Source: Nostoc sp. NIES-3756 (lineage in GTDB: Bacteria > Cyanobacteriota > Cyanobacteriia > Cyanobacteriales > Nostocaceae). Taken from it: a DNA stretch of 64,000 bases. Both the position numbers and the translations under genes were made by a program. Shown here piece by piece: positions 28,364 through 38,336 of the stretch (the first letter of the stretch is position 1; every line of letters starts with the position of its first letter). Under the pieces are notes generated by a model. That model worked only from the letters and a program-made list of their open reading frames with translations, was not told the origin of the DNA and did not search any database. The stretch is from positions 1,956,501 through 2,020,500 of the forward strand of contig NZ_AP017295.1 in the NCBI RefSeq assembly GCF_001548375.1, written 5' to 3'.

Positions 28364-29236
28364 ATGATCATGACCATACTACGTAAAGTTACAGTGATTT
28401 TTTTAGCAGCTACTTTGTGCTTAACAACCGTAGCCTGTGGAGGAGAGCAGCAAACCGCCTCTACAAACGGGAATGTTAGACAAACTTCTGCTAATACCAG
28501 ACTCAATGACGGTCAGTATCAAGTACAACAAGCTACTTATGATGATGCTACCGGAGAATATACTTTATTTCTACTCAACAGTACGCCCCCAACTTTTGCC
28601 ACCGAAAATTTACAAATGGCACGGCTGACTGATGATGAAATTAAGGAAGGTAAAAAAAGTTATTTGAAAGTAGAAAATGGACAGCCAGCTTTATTCTTAA
28701 CAGAAGATTTTAAGATTGAGTATGTCCATAACGTTACCGAGAATAAAACTAATCCTCAAACCGGACAACAAGAAACCGTTGTAGTTCGACGCGAAAATAG
28801 CTTCTGGTCTCCCTTTGCTGGTTCTCTTGCAGGTAGCATTGCAGGTCAAGCAATTGGTAATGCCTTGTTTAGACCCCAATATTATGTTCCTCCTGTTTAT
28901 CAGCCAGGTGGTATTAGCGGCTTTGGTGGATATGGTAGTAGCTACGACCAAGCAGTATCCAGCTACCGCAGTCGTTACAATGCACCACCCGCAGCCGTGA
29001 GAAATCGCACAAATTTCCGTACTACCGGCACAATTAGAAGATCACCCAATACTTCTACCGTCCGCACAGCACCACGCACCACAACCAACCGTCCTTCTGG
29101 TTCTGGTTTTGGTGGTAGCACCTTAAGACCTTCTGGCAGATCCAGCACCACCAGACGTAACCCTAGCGGTAGCAGCTTTGGTAGTGGACGTTCTACCCCT
29201 CGCCGTTCTACTGGTTTTGGTGGCAGACGACGCTAG
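28364..29236 (+). CDS. Lipoprotein with Ser/Arg/Gly-rich tail
   Basis: 290 residues from ATG 28364 (or 288 from ATG 28370); the frame opens at TTG 28334, but that would place an extra 10 residues before the signal peptide. The signal VTVIFLAATLCLTTVAC has a lipobox (TVAC) with the lipidated Cys at residue 25, so it should be membrane-anchored. A middle domain (about 45-150) is followed by a glycine-zipper-like stretch (FAGSLAGSIAGQAIGNALF) and a low-complexity C-terminus of Ser, Thr, Arg, Gly and Pro (about 205-290). Such tails often interact with surface polysaccharide, but nothing more can be said. A terminator follows. Confidence 0.78.
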   Translation: MIMTILRKVTVIFLAATLCLTTVACGGEQQTASTNGNVRQTSANTRLNDGQYQVQQATYDDATGEYTLFLLNSTPPTFATENLQMARLTDDEIKEGKKSYLKVENGQPALFLTEDFKIEYVHNVTENKTNPQTGQQETVVVRRENSFWSPFAGSLAGSIAGQAIGNALFRPQYYVPPVYQPGGISGFGGYGSSYDQAVSSYRSRYNAPPAAVRNRTNFRTTGTIRRSPNTSTVRTAPRTTTNRPSGSGFGGSTLRPSGRSSTTRRNPSGSSFGSGRSTPRRSTGFGGRRR

Positions 29237-29319
29237 AAAATTTTAGATTTTGGATTTTGAATGGAATAATCTACATGTAATACCAATTCAAAAAATCTTT
29301 GCAACACATCCATTATCTT

Positions 29320-29352
29320 TAGGGACGCACATCTGTGCGCCCCTATTATTTT
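29320..29352 (+). terminator. Terminator after the lipoprotein gene
   Basis: TAGGG-A-CGCAC pairs with GTGCG-C-CCCTA around an ATCT loop (one A-C mismatch), followed by TTATTTT. Confidence 0.7.
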
Positions 29353-29451
29353 CAAATTGGATAAAATCACAAATTTAAAATCCAAGGGGAACTGTTTAAA
29401 CTAAGAAATAGAATAATTTTCTTCACACCAATTCCCCATTTCTTATCTCAA

Positions 29452-31674
29452 TTACGAATCATTCCCCATCAGTGGAAGTGTAATGATAAACTCAGCCCCC
29501 TCTCCTGGTGCAGAGATACACTTTAACTGTCCCTGGTGATTAGTAACGATAATTTGATAACTAATTGATAATCCCATACCAGTGCCTTTGCCTACAGGCT
29601 TGGTAGTAAAGAATGGGTCAAATAAACGACTACGAACTTTCTCTGTCATTCCCGGCCCATTATCAGCAATACAGATAATTATCTGATTATTAGTAGTAAG
29701 TTCAGTCCGAATAATTATCTGGGGATTTTCAGTTTTTGTACCATCGACAACTGACTCTTCTAAAGCATCGATCGCATTAGTTAATAAATTCATAAATACT
29801 TGATTCAGTTGTCCGGCGTGACATACTACGTCAGGTAGGTTGCCATACTTCTTGATGACTTGAATTACCTGAGAACTTTGTTTAGGTTTGAGGCGATGTT
29901 GCAACAATAATAATGTATTATCAATACCTTGGTGAATATCTGCCGACTTCACGCCATCTTCGTCTAAGCGAGAGAAATTACGTAAAGATAACACTATCTG
30001 TCGGATACGTTCGGCCCCTATGTCCATTGAGTCCAGTATTTTAGGCAAATCTTGAGCGATAAAATCTAAATCTATGTCGTGAATTTGCTGATGAATTTCT
30101 GGTACTGGTGGGCAGTAGTGCTGTTGATATAGTTCTATTAAATGCAATAATTCACTCACATATTCACGGGTGTGTTTGAGATTACCATAGATAAAATTGA
30201 CAGGATTATTAATTTCGTGGGCAATACCCGCTACTAATTGTCCCAAACTGGACATTTTTTCTGTTTGAATTAGTTGTGTCTGGGTTTGTTGTAGTTCTAA
30301 TAAAGCTGTTTCTAGTTGCTGTGCTTTTTCTTGGGCGATTTGGGCAGCAATACGATATTTGGCTTCAGATTTGCGCAATTCTTCTTCTGTTTGCTTGCGC
30401 TTAATGCCAATAGCAATTGCATTAGCGGAAATACTTAAAGCTTCTAAGCTAGATTCGTTGAGGGCTTGGCGAGAAAACATGGCAAGTACCCCAAATGTTT
30501 CTCCTTCCACAATCAAAGGATAGCCTGCAAAGGCTATCATTCCCTCTTGCTTTGCCCACTCTTTATTTCCCACACGCGCATCTGTCTGTACAGAGTTGGT
30601 AATGTGGGCTTTACCTTCTTCAGCAATTAACCCGATTTTGAATTGCCCGACTCGTACTCGTCTATGAGGCCCGTCAATGTGGGTATACATCCCCGAACTA
30701 ACCTGCAATTCTAGGACGTTATCTTGTTTATTCAGAGTCCAGATACGGGCAAAAGCTGCATCTAAATGTTTGACGATCGCCTGCGTGCATCCCTGCATTA
30801 AAATCTGTAAGGTATGACTTTGAGAAAGAATAGAATCAACTTCAGACCGGAAATCAGCTAATTTAACTCTCTGGGCTAGTTCGGCTTCTGTGCGTTTACG
30901 GTCTGTGATATCATAAGCTATGCCTACAAAGTATAAAACGTTGCCACTCTCATCTTTAACAGGAGAGGAGCTACTCGTATGCCAACGCCAGCTACCATCT
31001 TTATGTTTTGTGCGGTATTCCAAAGGGGCTTGCTTCTGCCCAGTTTTGAGAACTATGGCTAAGTAATTAGCACATAATGGCACATCATCGGGATGGACAA
31101 AGGGAACAAAAGATTTACCTTCTACCTCGGATATGTCATGTCCTAAAATCTCAGTCCAATTAGGTGAGACATAGGAAAAAACTCCCTCAAGTGTTAAGGC
31201 AAAAATGATGTTATTGGCATTTTCAACAATTCGCTGAAATTTATATTCACTTTCTAAAAGTGGTGTTTCTCTGACTGGAGTGATATCACGAATTAAAACT
31301 ATAATTTCTTGTTGTGCTATGGATAGTATTTGAGCTACGTATTTTTGCTCACCTGCTGGAGTTGATTTAGTATACTCGCAATTTACCACGGGTTCGGTTT
31401 GCAGGGCTTGAGCGATCGCCTGTTGAAATTCCTCTCTAAACTGCTGTGGTAATAATTCACCAAGATACTTGCCGACACCTATTTCTGAAAGATTAAATAA
31501 ATTCTCTGTCTTCTCTAATTTGTAATCTAAAATAATACCTTGTTTGTCTAGCCGGAAGTAATCATCGGATATCAATTGCAAAATAGCCGATAATTCTGGG
31601 ATTCCTTGCCATCCTTGGTCTTTATTTGAGTTTTTTACTTGTAGGGTATGTGGTGTAATCACTTTCTTAGACAA
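29452..31674 (-). CDS. PAS-PAS-GAF sensor histidine kinase
   Basis: 740 residues, cytoplasmic, with no membrane helix. Domains in order: PAS-like (about 30-130), PAS with PAC (about 142-262; KDGSWRWHTSSSSPVKDESG), GAF (about 275-428), a coiled coil (430-475), a HisKA-type dimerisation helix with the phosphoacceptor H486 (LGQLVAGIAHEINNPVNFIY), and a HATPase domain (NAIDALEE as N-box, IADNGPGMTEKVRSRLFDPF and GKGTGMGLSISYQII). The ligand is unknown. No response regulator is adjacent, so it is an orphan. It is divergent from the GTPase operon across 550 bases. Confidence 0.93.
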   Translation of the reverse strand: MSKKVITPHTLQVKNSNKDQGWQGIPELSAILQLISDDYFRLDKQGIILDYKLEKTENLFNLSEIGVGKYLGELLPQQFREEFQQAIAQALQTEPVVNCEYTKSTPAGEQKYVAQILSIAQQEIIVLIRDITPVRETPLLESEYKFQRIVENANNIIFALTLEGVFSYVSPNWTEILGHDISEVEGKSFVPFVHPDDVPLCANYLAIVLKTGQKQAPLEYRTKHKDGSWRWHTSSSSPVKDESGNVLYFVGIAYDITDRKRTEAELAQRVKLADFRSEVDSILSQSHTLQILMQGCTQAIVKHLDAAFARIWTLNKQDNVLELQVSSGMYTHIDGPHRRVRVGQFKIGLIAEEGKAHITNSVQTDARVGNKEWAKQEGMIAFAGYPLIVEGETFGVLAMFSRQALNESSLEALSISANAIAIGIKRKQTEEELRKSEAKYRIAAQIAQEKAQQLETALLELQQTQTQLIQTEKMSSLGQLVAGIAHEINNPVNFIYGNLKHTREYVSELLHLIELYQQHYCPPVPEIHQQIHDIDLDFIAQDLPKILDSMDIGAERIRQIVLSLRNFSRLDEDGVKSADIHQGIDNTLLLLQHRLKPKQSSQVIQVIKKYGNLPDVVCHAGQLNQVFMNLLTNAIDALEESVVDGTKTENPQIIIRTELTTNNQIIICIADNGPGMTEKVRSRLFDPFFTTKPVGKGTGMGLSISYQIIVTNHQGQLKCISAPGEGAEFIITLPLMGNDS

Positions 31675-32223
31675 GGGGGGAGTTGGGAAAAGAAAGCTTT
31701 TTACGTTTATCAGCTTTGCCCGTAAAAAACTTTCTAGAAAAAGTTAATTTTTTACTATTCTTAATATTTTATTTAGTAAATCTATAGTTTTACGCAATTT
31801 AGGCTATCCTAAATGTTATTTTCTTCTAAGCAATAAAGGATTCGGGAAAACACTGAAATTATAAATTATTGAGTCTAATAACGTGTAAATATACTTGTTT
31901 ATTTAATCAATTCAATTACCAAAATATCAATTTAATATTATAAAAAACTCGAACCTATCTATCATTAAGCAACAACCAATAATTTGCAAATAGTAAAAAT
32001 ATTACAACGTTAGATAGTAATAAAAATTACTTCCCCTCTACTCCTAATAAAACTTCCAACTCTTTAACTCATCTTTGCGCCCAATGCACCACTGCATGAG
32101 TAAATCACAACCACATCCAACAACACCAAACATCCTCATCAACAAAATGGCAGATAGGGAAGTGAAAATATTTTTTTTGTGTTATAAAACTCACAGAAAT
32201 TTATCTTAGCGGAAGGCTACTCT
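31675..32223. other. Divergent intergenic region before the GTPase operon
   Basis: About 550 AT-rich bases. TATAAA in TTGTGTTATAAAACTC (about 32176-32191) may be a -10 element of the GTPase operon. No open frame, hairpin or repeat stands out. Confidence 0.4.
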
Positions 32224-34773
32224 ATGGAGCCAGAAAAACTGGGAAGTTTTAAAGAGTACGGCGAACTGATTCTCCAAAAATTAGATTTTGTACCTCAATC
32301 TCCCTCACAACAAGAAGATTGGGTTCCTGCTAGTCTGGATGATTGTATTTTGCGCCTACGGGAAGCTGCCCAAAAAACTGTAGAATTGGCTACATCGCCC
32401 GTAAAAATTGGCGTGATGGGAGAATTTAGTAGTGGTAAAACTCTCCTTTTGGGTAGTCTCATCGGCTATGCAGATGCTTTACCTATTAGCGAAAATCCTA
32501 CGACGGGTAACGTCACAGCAATTCACCTCATCCCTCATCCTGGCTTCACTACCACCCAAGTAGATAATTTCACCGTCGAGTATCTGACGCGGGAAGGGGT
32601 GAATGAGTGCTTACGCTTCATGTTAGGAGAAGTCAACCGCCGGACGATCGCAGCCGGACTCCCACCCCTGCAACCTGCTAAACTAAATTCTGGCAAGGAT
32701 ATTCTCGCTTGGTGCGAAGCCACCTGGAATAGTAGTAATAATTTGGAACTGCGTTATATTTTGCGCGAGTTAGTGTTATTTATCCGCGCCTACAGTTCCT
32801 ACGGCGAAGCACTTTGTGGCGGAACCTACCAAATTGATCCCTCTGTTGCGCGTGAAGGTTTGCAGTTAGCCGAACAACCCCTAGCTATCCAAACTCTGCG
32901 CTTTGAAGATTTACCACCAGCACATATCCGCTTACCCAGTCCACCGCAAAGTTTACCCGCAAAGTTATTACAGAATAGTTTCCCCTTAATTCGCCGTGTT
33001 GATATTGAGGTGAAAATCTCACGGGAAATTTGGGATATTCCTGATGGGTGCGAATTTCTTCTTTTAGATTTTCCGGGTTTGGGTGCGGCTAATTCTGGTG
33101 CGAGGGATACCTTCTTATCATTGCGGGAATTAGCGGAAGTGCAGACAATTCTTGTACTACTCAATGGTAAGTCGCCGGGAAGCGATCGCGCCAATAAAAT
33201 TTTCACGATGATGCAGCAACAGCGTCCCGGACAAGATTTGAAGGATTTAATTTTGGTAGGGGTGGGACGGTTTGACCAGTTACCTTTGGAAAGTGAAGGC
33301 GGGGAAAGACTACTCGACCAATTAATTGACGAGAGTCAAACGCCGAATTTAACAACTGATAAGGTTTTGCAGAAACTCCGGGTGTTGCAAACTACTATTG
33401 ATGGTGCTAGTGCATTCACTACCAACAAAGACCGCATCGCTTTATTATCGCCCCTGTTGGGACTGGCGGAATTAGCCAAACGTTCCAGTAGTATCAAAGC
33501 CGGTTCGCCAGAGTTCTTAGCTAACTTGGACTATCCTAGTTACTTGGAGAGGTCGAAGCAGTTGCAGCAAAAGTGGGGGCATTTGAGCGATCGCCTGTTA
33601 GAATCAGATCCACGCAGTCATTTAAGCAGAAAGTTAGGTTACTTTGCTCAAGACGGGGGTATCGCCAAGCTGCGGGAATTGATTCAAAATCACGTTGCTA
33701 CCCACGGACTTAAGCAACTGTACGCTGATACTAGCCGCGCCGCCGACAATTTAAGGCAACAACAGGATAATCTAAAAGCTATCATCGCCGAAATTCATGA
33801 GCAGGGTATACCTACCGGGGATAGTCCAGCTTTAATTGAATTGCGTCAGGCGTTGGAAAATTTAGATAAAACTTATCGCAACTTCCAGAAAGATTTGGGT
33901 AAGGAACCACTCAAAGATAGACGGGGATCTGTAGTTAGTGATGTGGTTAAAGATGAGTTAACTTTTAGGGTTTTGAGTTGGAATCATTGGACTTTGTTAT
34001 TTAATAAAGCACACAATGGGACAATTACAATTACCGAATCAAAAGGTGCAGCCGGGAAGTTATTTGATAGAGGAAGTAGAGTTAATACTAGTATTCCTAC
34101 CAAGAGTGATGACTTTTATCCAGCCTTTGAAAAAACTGTGAAAGATGTAGAGGAATTTGCCCGCGATCGCATCCGCCAAGCGGTGGTAGATTTATTAAGT
34201 AAATTATCTGGACAAATCGCCACAGAAAAAGAGCGTTTGCAAGCACTCCTCAACCCAGAAATAGAGCAAGAGATTGAAACAAAATTTGGTGCGGAAGAAG
34301 CTGATTTATTTTACAAATTGTTATTAGGAAGTGACCCTACTCAATGGCAAGCGGCGATAATTGAAGAAATCAATCATCAGGAAAAATTTCTGACTCCAGA
34401 AGTTATGTTTCCTCTGGCGCGTCAGGATGAAAAACATGATATTGGTCAAATATTTGACTGGTCGCCAGAAAAAGCCCAAGCTATATCTAAATCTAGTAAT
34501 CATCAAATGTTTGTTTTACGACTGCGTGATGAAATTACTGCCAGCGCCAGCTTACATTTAGTGCAGTATGTGAGCGAAGTTAATCAAAGAGTCAATGCTG
34601 AATTAGAAGGTATCCTCGACCAAATTATCCCCACCTTACAAAATATATCTAAAAAAGATGGGTTATTAAGGTTTATCGCTGCTGGCGATACTCAATCCCC
34701 TGGTGCAGTACCTACTTGGTTACAAAATCTCTCAGAAATTGCCGATTTAGCAGTCAATTTCAGTAATGAGTAA
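32224..34773 (+). CDS. Dynamin-like GTPase, first gene of a three-gene unit
   Basis: 849 residues. A large P-loop GTPase domain occupies about 55-490: G1 is GEFSSGKT (66-73), the switch-I threonines lie in NPTTGNVTAIHL (about 91-102), G3 is DFPG (282-285) in EFLLLDFPGLGAANSG. The usual NKxD is replaced by VGRFD (347-351), preserving the Asp. The insert between G1 and G3 is unusually long. The C-terminal 350 residues are helical and charged, as in dynamin-superfamily stalks, but have no clear membrane paddle. GGAAGG lies 8 bases before the ATG. Only 43 bases separate it from the Hsp70-like gene. It resembles SrfC-type GTPases in layout; function unknown. Confidence 0.8.
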   Translation: MEPEKLGSFKEYGELILQKLDFVPQSPSQQEDWVPASLDDCILRLREAAQKTVELATSPVKIGVMGEFSSGKTLLLGSLIGYADALPISENPTTGNVTAIHLIPHPGFTTTQVDNFTVEYLTREGVNECLRFMLGEVNRRTIAAGLPPLQPAKLNSGKDILAWCEATWNSSNNLELRYILRELVLFIRAYSSYGEALCGGTYQIDPSVAREGLQLAEQPLAIQTLRFEDLPPAHIRLPSPPQSLPAKLLQNSFPLIRRVDIEVKISREIWDIPDGCEFLLLDFPGLGAANSGARDTFLSLRELAEVQTILVLLNGKSPGSDRANKIFTMMQQQRPGQDLKDLILVGVGRFDQLPLESEGGERLLDQLIDESQTPNLTTDKVLQKLRVLQTTIDGASAFTTNKDRIALLSPLLGLAELAKRSSSIKAGSPEFLANLDYPSYLERSKQLQQKWGHLSDRLLESDPRSHLSRKLGYFAQDGGIAKLRELIQNHVATHGLKQLYADTSRAADNLRQQQDNLKAIIAEIHEQGIPTGDSPALIELRQALENLDKTYRNFQKDLGKEPLKDRRGSVVSDVVKDELTFRVLSWNHWTLLFNKAHNGTITITESKGAAGKLFDRGSRVNTSIPTKSDDFYPAFEKTVKDVEEFARDRIRQAVVDLLSKLSGQIATEKERLQALLNPEIEQEIETKFGAEEADLFYKLLLGSDPTQWQAAIIEEINHQEKFLTPEVMFPLARQDEKHDIGQIFDWSPEKAQAISKSSNHQMFVLRLRDEITASASLHLVQYVSEVNQRVNAELEGILDQIIPTLQNISKKDGLLRFIAAGDTQSPGAVPTWLQNLSEIADLAVNFSNE

Positions 34774-34816
34774 TTAGTAGCCACCACTAATTACAACTGC
34801 ATAGGAAACCGATAAA

Positions 34817-37800
34817 ATGCCTGTAAAAATTCAGCTTGCACCACGCTTTCAGATGCGGGTTAATGAGAAAAAATACCTGGAACTCCCCAGCATTCAACTA
34901 ATTGGTACTGGGAACAATGTTCCCCATATTTCCCGTATAACCTGCACTGTTAAAGGCACATCAAGCGAATTGGCATCGAAGATAGAAAAATCCTATAGGC
35001 AATTTGATTCAGCCATACCGAAAATTTCTCAAATTGGGCAATTAGAACAGTATCCTTGTAAACTAGAGCAACCTTTAACACAAGCAATCAACTGTAATTT
35101 ACAGGTCATTGTCGAGTATTTTGATTCCGATTTATCAGGAAATCCCCAGTTATCAGCTCGGAAAAAAATAGCAGCCTATTGTCATCTGTGGTCACTACCT
35201 ATGAACCCTATAACACAACCCGAAACACCTCAACAAATCCGTAATTATCATGAGAAACAACCTGATGTGAAACCCCGTAAAAGGTTTCCTGGTTGGTTCG
35301 CTCTAGATTTTGGTACATCCAATTCTACCGTGACACTTTTTGATCCAATTGAAGTACCAATTGCCGAAGTTTTACCGAGAGAACAAGAATTAAGATTACG
35401 CGATCGCCTTTCTAGTTGGTTAAGTTCACCTGCTGCTATTGCTTTACCAGAAGTAAGCGAAAATGAGTGGGAAAAGTTTCTGAATGATATTAGTAAGAAC
35501 TTAGAAATCACACCCAGCCAATTAAGCGAAGTTTTTGAAACTGATAATAAAGATAGATTTTTAGAAGCGATTCGCCAAATAGAATTATGTTTAGGAAATA
35601 GTGATAGATTTCGTCACGCTGTTAGCAAGAAGTTATATAATATTTATCATGAGGTTTTTCGCGTCCCTACCTTAGAATCGCAAAATCTTATCCCGGTAGT
35701 TTTAGATATTGACCGCCGCGATACAGAAATTCCCAGTGAGTTAGAAATCTCCAGTTTGGCAGATTTAAACATTCGCATGGGTCGAGAAGCAAGGGATAAT
35801 AGAAAAAAGGCGATCGCTCAAGGAACCAGCAGTTCTCTAAAAGAAATTATCAGCAGATTTCACCACTCACCCAAGCGTTATTTTGGGCAAAAGCGTGATT
35901 TCTCAGTTATATTAGATGGTCAAGAAGAAACAATAAATGTTAACCAACTAGTACAGGCTGCTTGGTCACATTTAATTGATTTAACCGAAGATTATCGCCA
36001 ACGCGCTAGACGCAGATTTTCTGAAGGTGAATTTCTCACAGCCGTCGTCACCTACCCCACAGTTGCACCTCCCGTAGTGCGCAAAGAAGTCAAAGAATTA
36101 GTTCAACAAATCGGCATAGATGATGTACAAACCGCCTACGATGAAGCTGTATCTGTCGCCATCTTCTTCTTATGGCGTGAGTTTGGCGGTAATCTCAATA
36201 TTGGGATTGAATCTTTTAAAACCCGTTGCCGTCAAGAGAAAAATAAATGGTCACAAAACGTCCTAGTATTAGATATTGGCGGTGGAACAACAGACTTAGC
36301 TTTAATTGAACTCACCCTAGAAGATAAAACCCCATCTTTCGGTAGTAATGAAGATAGAGGATTAGGCGGACGTTACTATAAACTTACCCCAAAACTGTTA
36401 GGTTCCTCTGGACATTTACAACTGGGTGGCGAATTAATTACCTTGCGTGTGTATAGGTTATTGAAAGTTGCGATCGCAGATGCTTTACTCACAGCCATTA
36501 CCCTTGGTAACATCGAAAGCGACAAACTAGAAGACTTAATCAGTTCCGAATTAAACGAACGCTTTTTAGAACAAGGCAAATTCAAAAGTGGTAGTTTATT
36601 AAAATGTTTAGATAAAGAAAATCCCGAAGGTGACGCAGCCTATAAAGATGCTTTAGATACAGCCGAAAAAGTCATCCCCACCCGTTGGCAACAAGCACCC
36701 CAACGCCTGCAAAGCTTCTATACTTTATGGGATCATGCCGAAGCAGCCAAACTCAAACTCGGACAAAAATCACCTAATAATACTCCCCTCACCTTCACCC
36801 TTAGCGAACAACAAATAGCCGAACTCCTTACCCAAAGCGCCATCAAATTTCAAGTCAAAGAACTAGACACCCTCAACGTCACCCTAGACAGCCAGCAATT
36901 TGAACGCGCCGCCGCCTCCGCCATCAAGGAAGCAATTGGTATAGCTAAAGGTTTAATGCAAAGCCGCTTACGTCCTGAAGATAATAATATAGATTCTTGG
37001 AACACCCATAAAGTAGACTGGTTAATACTCTCCGGTAAAACCTGTAACCTCGACTTAGTACAGCACCACATTTACCAAGAATTTAGCACCTCCCCCTACT
37101 TCGTATGGAACCCTGAACGTATCACCTTTGTTCTGGAATATACCAAACTTGCCACCTCTGCTGGTGCTTGCTACGCCGAGAAACTGCGAAGACTGAGATT
37201 TGACCCCGAAGAATCAAAAGCCTTGTTACGTAAAGGCGCAAACCAATTAGAAATAGATGTCAAAAACCTCTTTTATTACCTCCCCTGCAACTTTAAACGC
37301 AAAACCCAAAGCAACGAACTCTTAACAGTATTCAAAGCAGGACAAGAACTCTACCAACTCGCAACCGGGGAAAACGTCGCCAAAGTCCGCACCGAATGGC
37401 AAGGGATACAGTTAACCAACATCATCTACCGCCAAGACTACGAAGATGGAGACTTGCGCCTATGGGGTAGCTTTGATGGCAAAACCCTTATGGAAAAATT
37501 GGGGATGGATGAAGGGGAATTTCTCAAAAAAATCAAAGTCCAATTTGAGATAGACCAAACCCTACAATTCAACGTCCTGCTGTGTCAAGGCAACCCCCAT
37601 TATTTAATCGATGTTCCCGGTATTGATGTCAATTCCGCCATATCCGCAGCTTCCGACACCTCCACCTTATTTGCTGACGGTGACTTGAACTGGAACATTG
37701 CCGTAGAAAATGCAGATAAAGACTTAAACGATGGTGATATAGCCGTCAATGTAATCGAATCTGCCACCGTCGATCAACCGGATGCCTATCATTTAGTATT

Positions 37801-38203
37801 TGCAGTAGATAAAATTAACCAAAAATCCCTGCAAGCATTCCATTATCTCCGTGATGGTTCACAACCACCAGGCGCAGGCTTAATTAGCAACCCCCTTCCC
37901 CCCTTTCCCCAAAGCGGACAGCACACCTTTTATGTGTACCAAACCGACACCGCCACTAACACCAAAAAATGGATACGTATCGGCGCACTCCGTAAACCTG
38001 ATGTGAGTACAGACTACCCTTGCCAATATCGCGTCACTCTTGACAACAGAGGTATTTTACGCATTCATGCTGGTGATGTACCTTACTGGACATCTACAGA
38101 TAAAGATTGTCTTCAGCAGGAAGGTTGTGTTTACCGCGCTGAGTTAGACTTGCAGCCTAATGAAGTTGATAAAGAACGCGATCCCTTCTGTGGAATACAT
38201 TAA
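34817..38203 (+). CDS. Very large Hsp70/actin-fold ATPase
   Basis: 1128 residues, nearly twice DnaK. An N-terminal beta-rich region (1-150) precedes an ASKHA ATPase core: phosphate-1 LDFGTSNSTVTLF (D164 on), the TYPTVAP segment (412-418), the connect-like YDEAVSVAIFF (E443), phosphate-2 VLVLDIGGGTTDLALIEL (D486-D493), and the adenosine-type motif VDWLILSGKTCN (about 740). The core has large insertions. The C-terminal 300 residues are beta-rich (GDLNWNIAVENADKDLNDGD) and do not resemble the DnaK substrate domain. AGGAAA precedes the ATG. It forms one transcript with the GTPase gene. The GTPase plus giant ASKHA ATPase pair recalls SrfC/SrfB. Substrate unknown. Confidence 0.8.
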   Translation: MPVKIQLAPRFQMRVNEKKYLELPSIQLIGTGNNVPHISRITCTVKGTSSELASKIEKSYRQFDSAIPKISQIGQLEQYPCKLEQPLTQAINCNLQVIVEYFDSDLSGNPQLSARKKIAAYCHLWSLPMNPITQPETPQQIRNYHEKQPDVKPRKRFPGWFALDFGTSNSTVTLFDPIEVPIAEVLPREQELRLRDRLSSWLSSPAAIALPEVSENEWEKFLNDISKNLEITPSQLSEVFETDNKDRFLEAIRQIELCLGNSDRFRHAVSKKLYNIYHEVFRVPTLESQNLIPVVLDIDRRDTEIPSELEISSLADLNIRMGREARDNRKKAIAQGTSSSLKEIISRFHHSPKRYFGQKRDFSVILDGQEETINVNQLVQAAWSHLIDLTEDYRQRARRRFSEGEFLTAVVTYPTVAPPVVRKEVKELVQQIGIDDVQTAYDEAVSVAIFFLWREFGGNLNIGIESFKTRCRQEKNKWSQNVLVLDIGGGTTDLALIELTLEDKTPSFGSNEDRGLGGRYYKLTPKLLGSSGHLQLGGELITLRVYRLLKVAIADALLTAITLGNIESDKLEDLISSELNERFLEQGKFKSGSLLKCLDKENPEGDAAYKDALDTAEKVIPTRWQQAPQRLQSFYTLWDHAEAAKLKLGQKSPNNTPLTFTLSEQQIAELLTQSAIKFQVKELDTLNVTLDSQQFERAAASAIKEAIGIAKGLMQSRLRPEDNNIDSWNTHKVDWLILSGKTCNLDLVQHHIYQEFSTSPYFVWNPERITFVLEYTKLATSAGACYAEKLRRLRFDPEESKALLRKGANQLEIDVKNLFYYLPCNFKRKTQSNELLTVFKAGQELYQLATGENVAKVRTEWQGIQLTNIIYRQDYEDGDLRLWGSFDGKTLMEKLGMDEGEFLKKIKVQFEIDQTLQFNVLLCQGNPHYLIDVPGIDVNSAISAASDTSTLFADGDLNWNIAVENADKDLNDGDIAVNVIESATVDQPDAYHLVFAVDKINQKSLQAFHYLRDGSQPPGAGLISNPLPPFPQSGQHTFYVYQTDTATNTKKWIRIGALRKPDVSTDYPCQYRVTLDNRGILRIHAGDVPYWTSTDKDCLQQEGCVYRAELDLQPNEVDKERDPFCGIH

Positions 38204-38214
38204 ACGCAGAGGAA

Positions 38215-38320
38215 CGCTGAGGTTAGCGCAGCGAAAAGTTCTGTAGGAGGGTTTCCCTCCGTAGGAAACTTTTCAAGACAGAGGGGCGCGGAGGATTTCT
38301 TTGCGCTTCTGCGTGAGATA
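38215..38320. repeat. Dispersed repeat with embedded palindrome inside the three-gene unit
   Basis: ACGCAGAGGAACGCTGAGG and GGGGCGCGGAGG flank a palindrome (38233-38274: GAAAAGTT pairs with AACTTTTC, inner GGAGGG with CCCTCC). The flanks are inverted relative to the CCTCCGCG run at 39475-39504, so the third gene is bracketed by inverted copies. Confidence 0.55.
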
Positions 38321-38336
38321 AAAAAAGGACATAATA

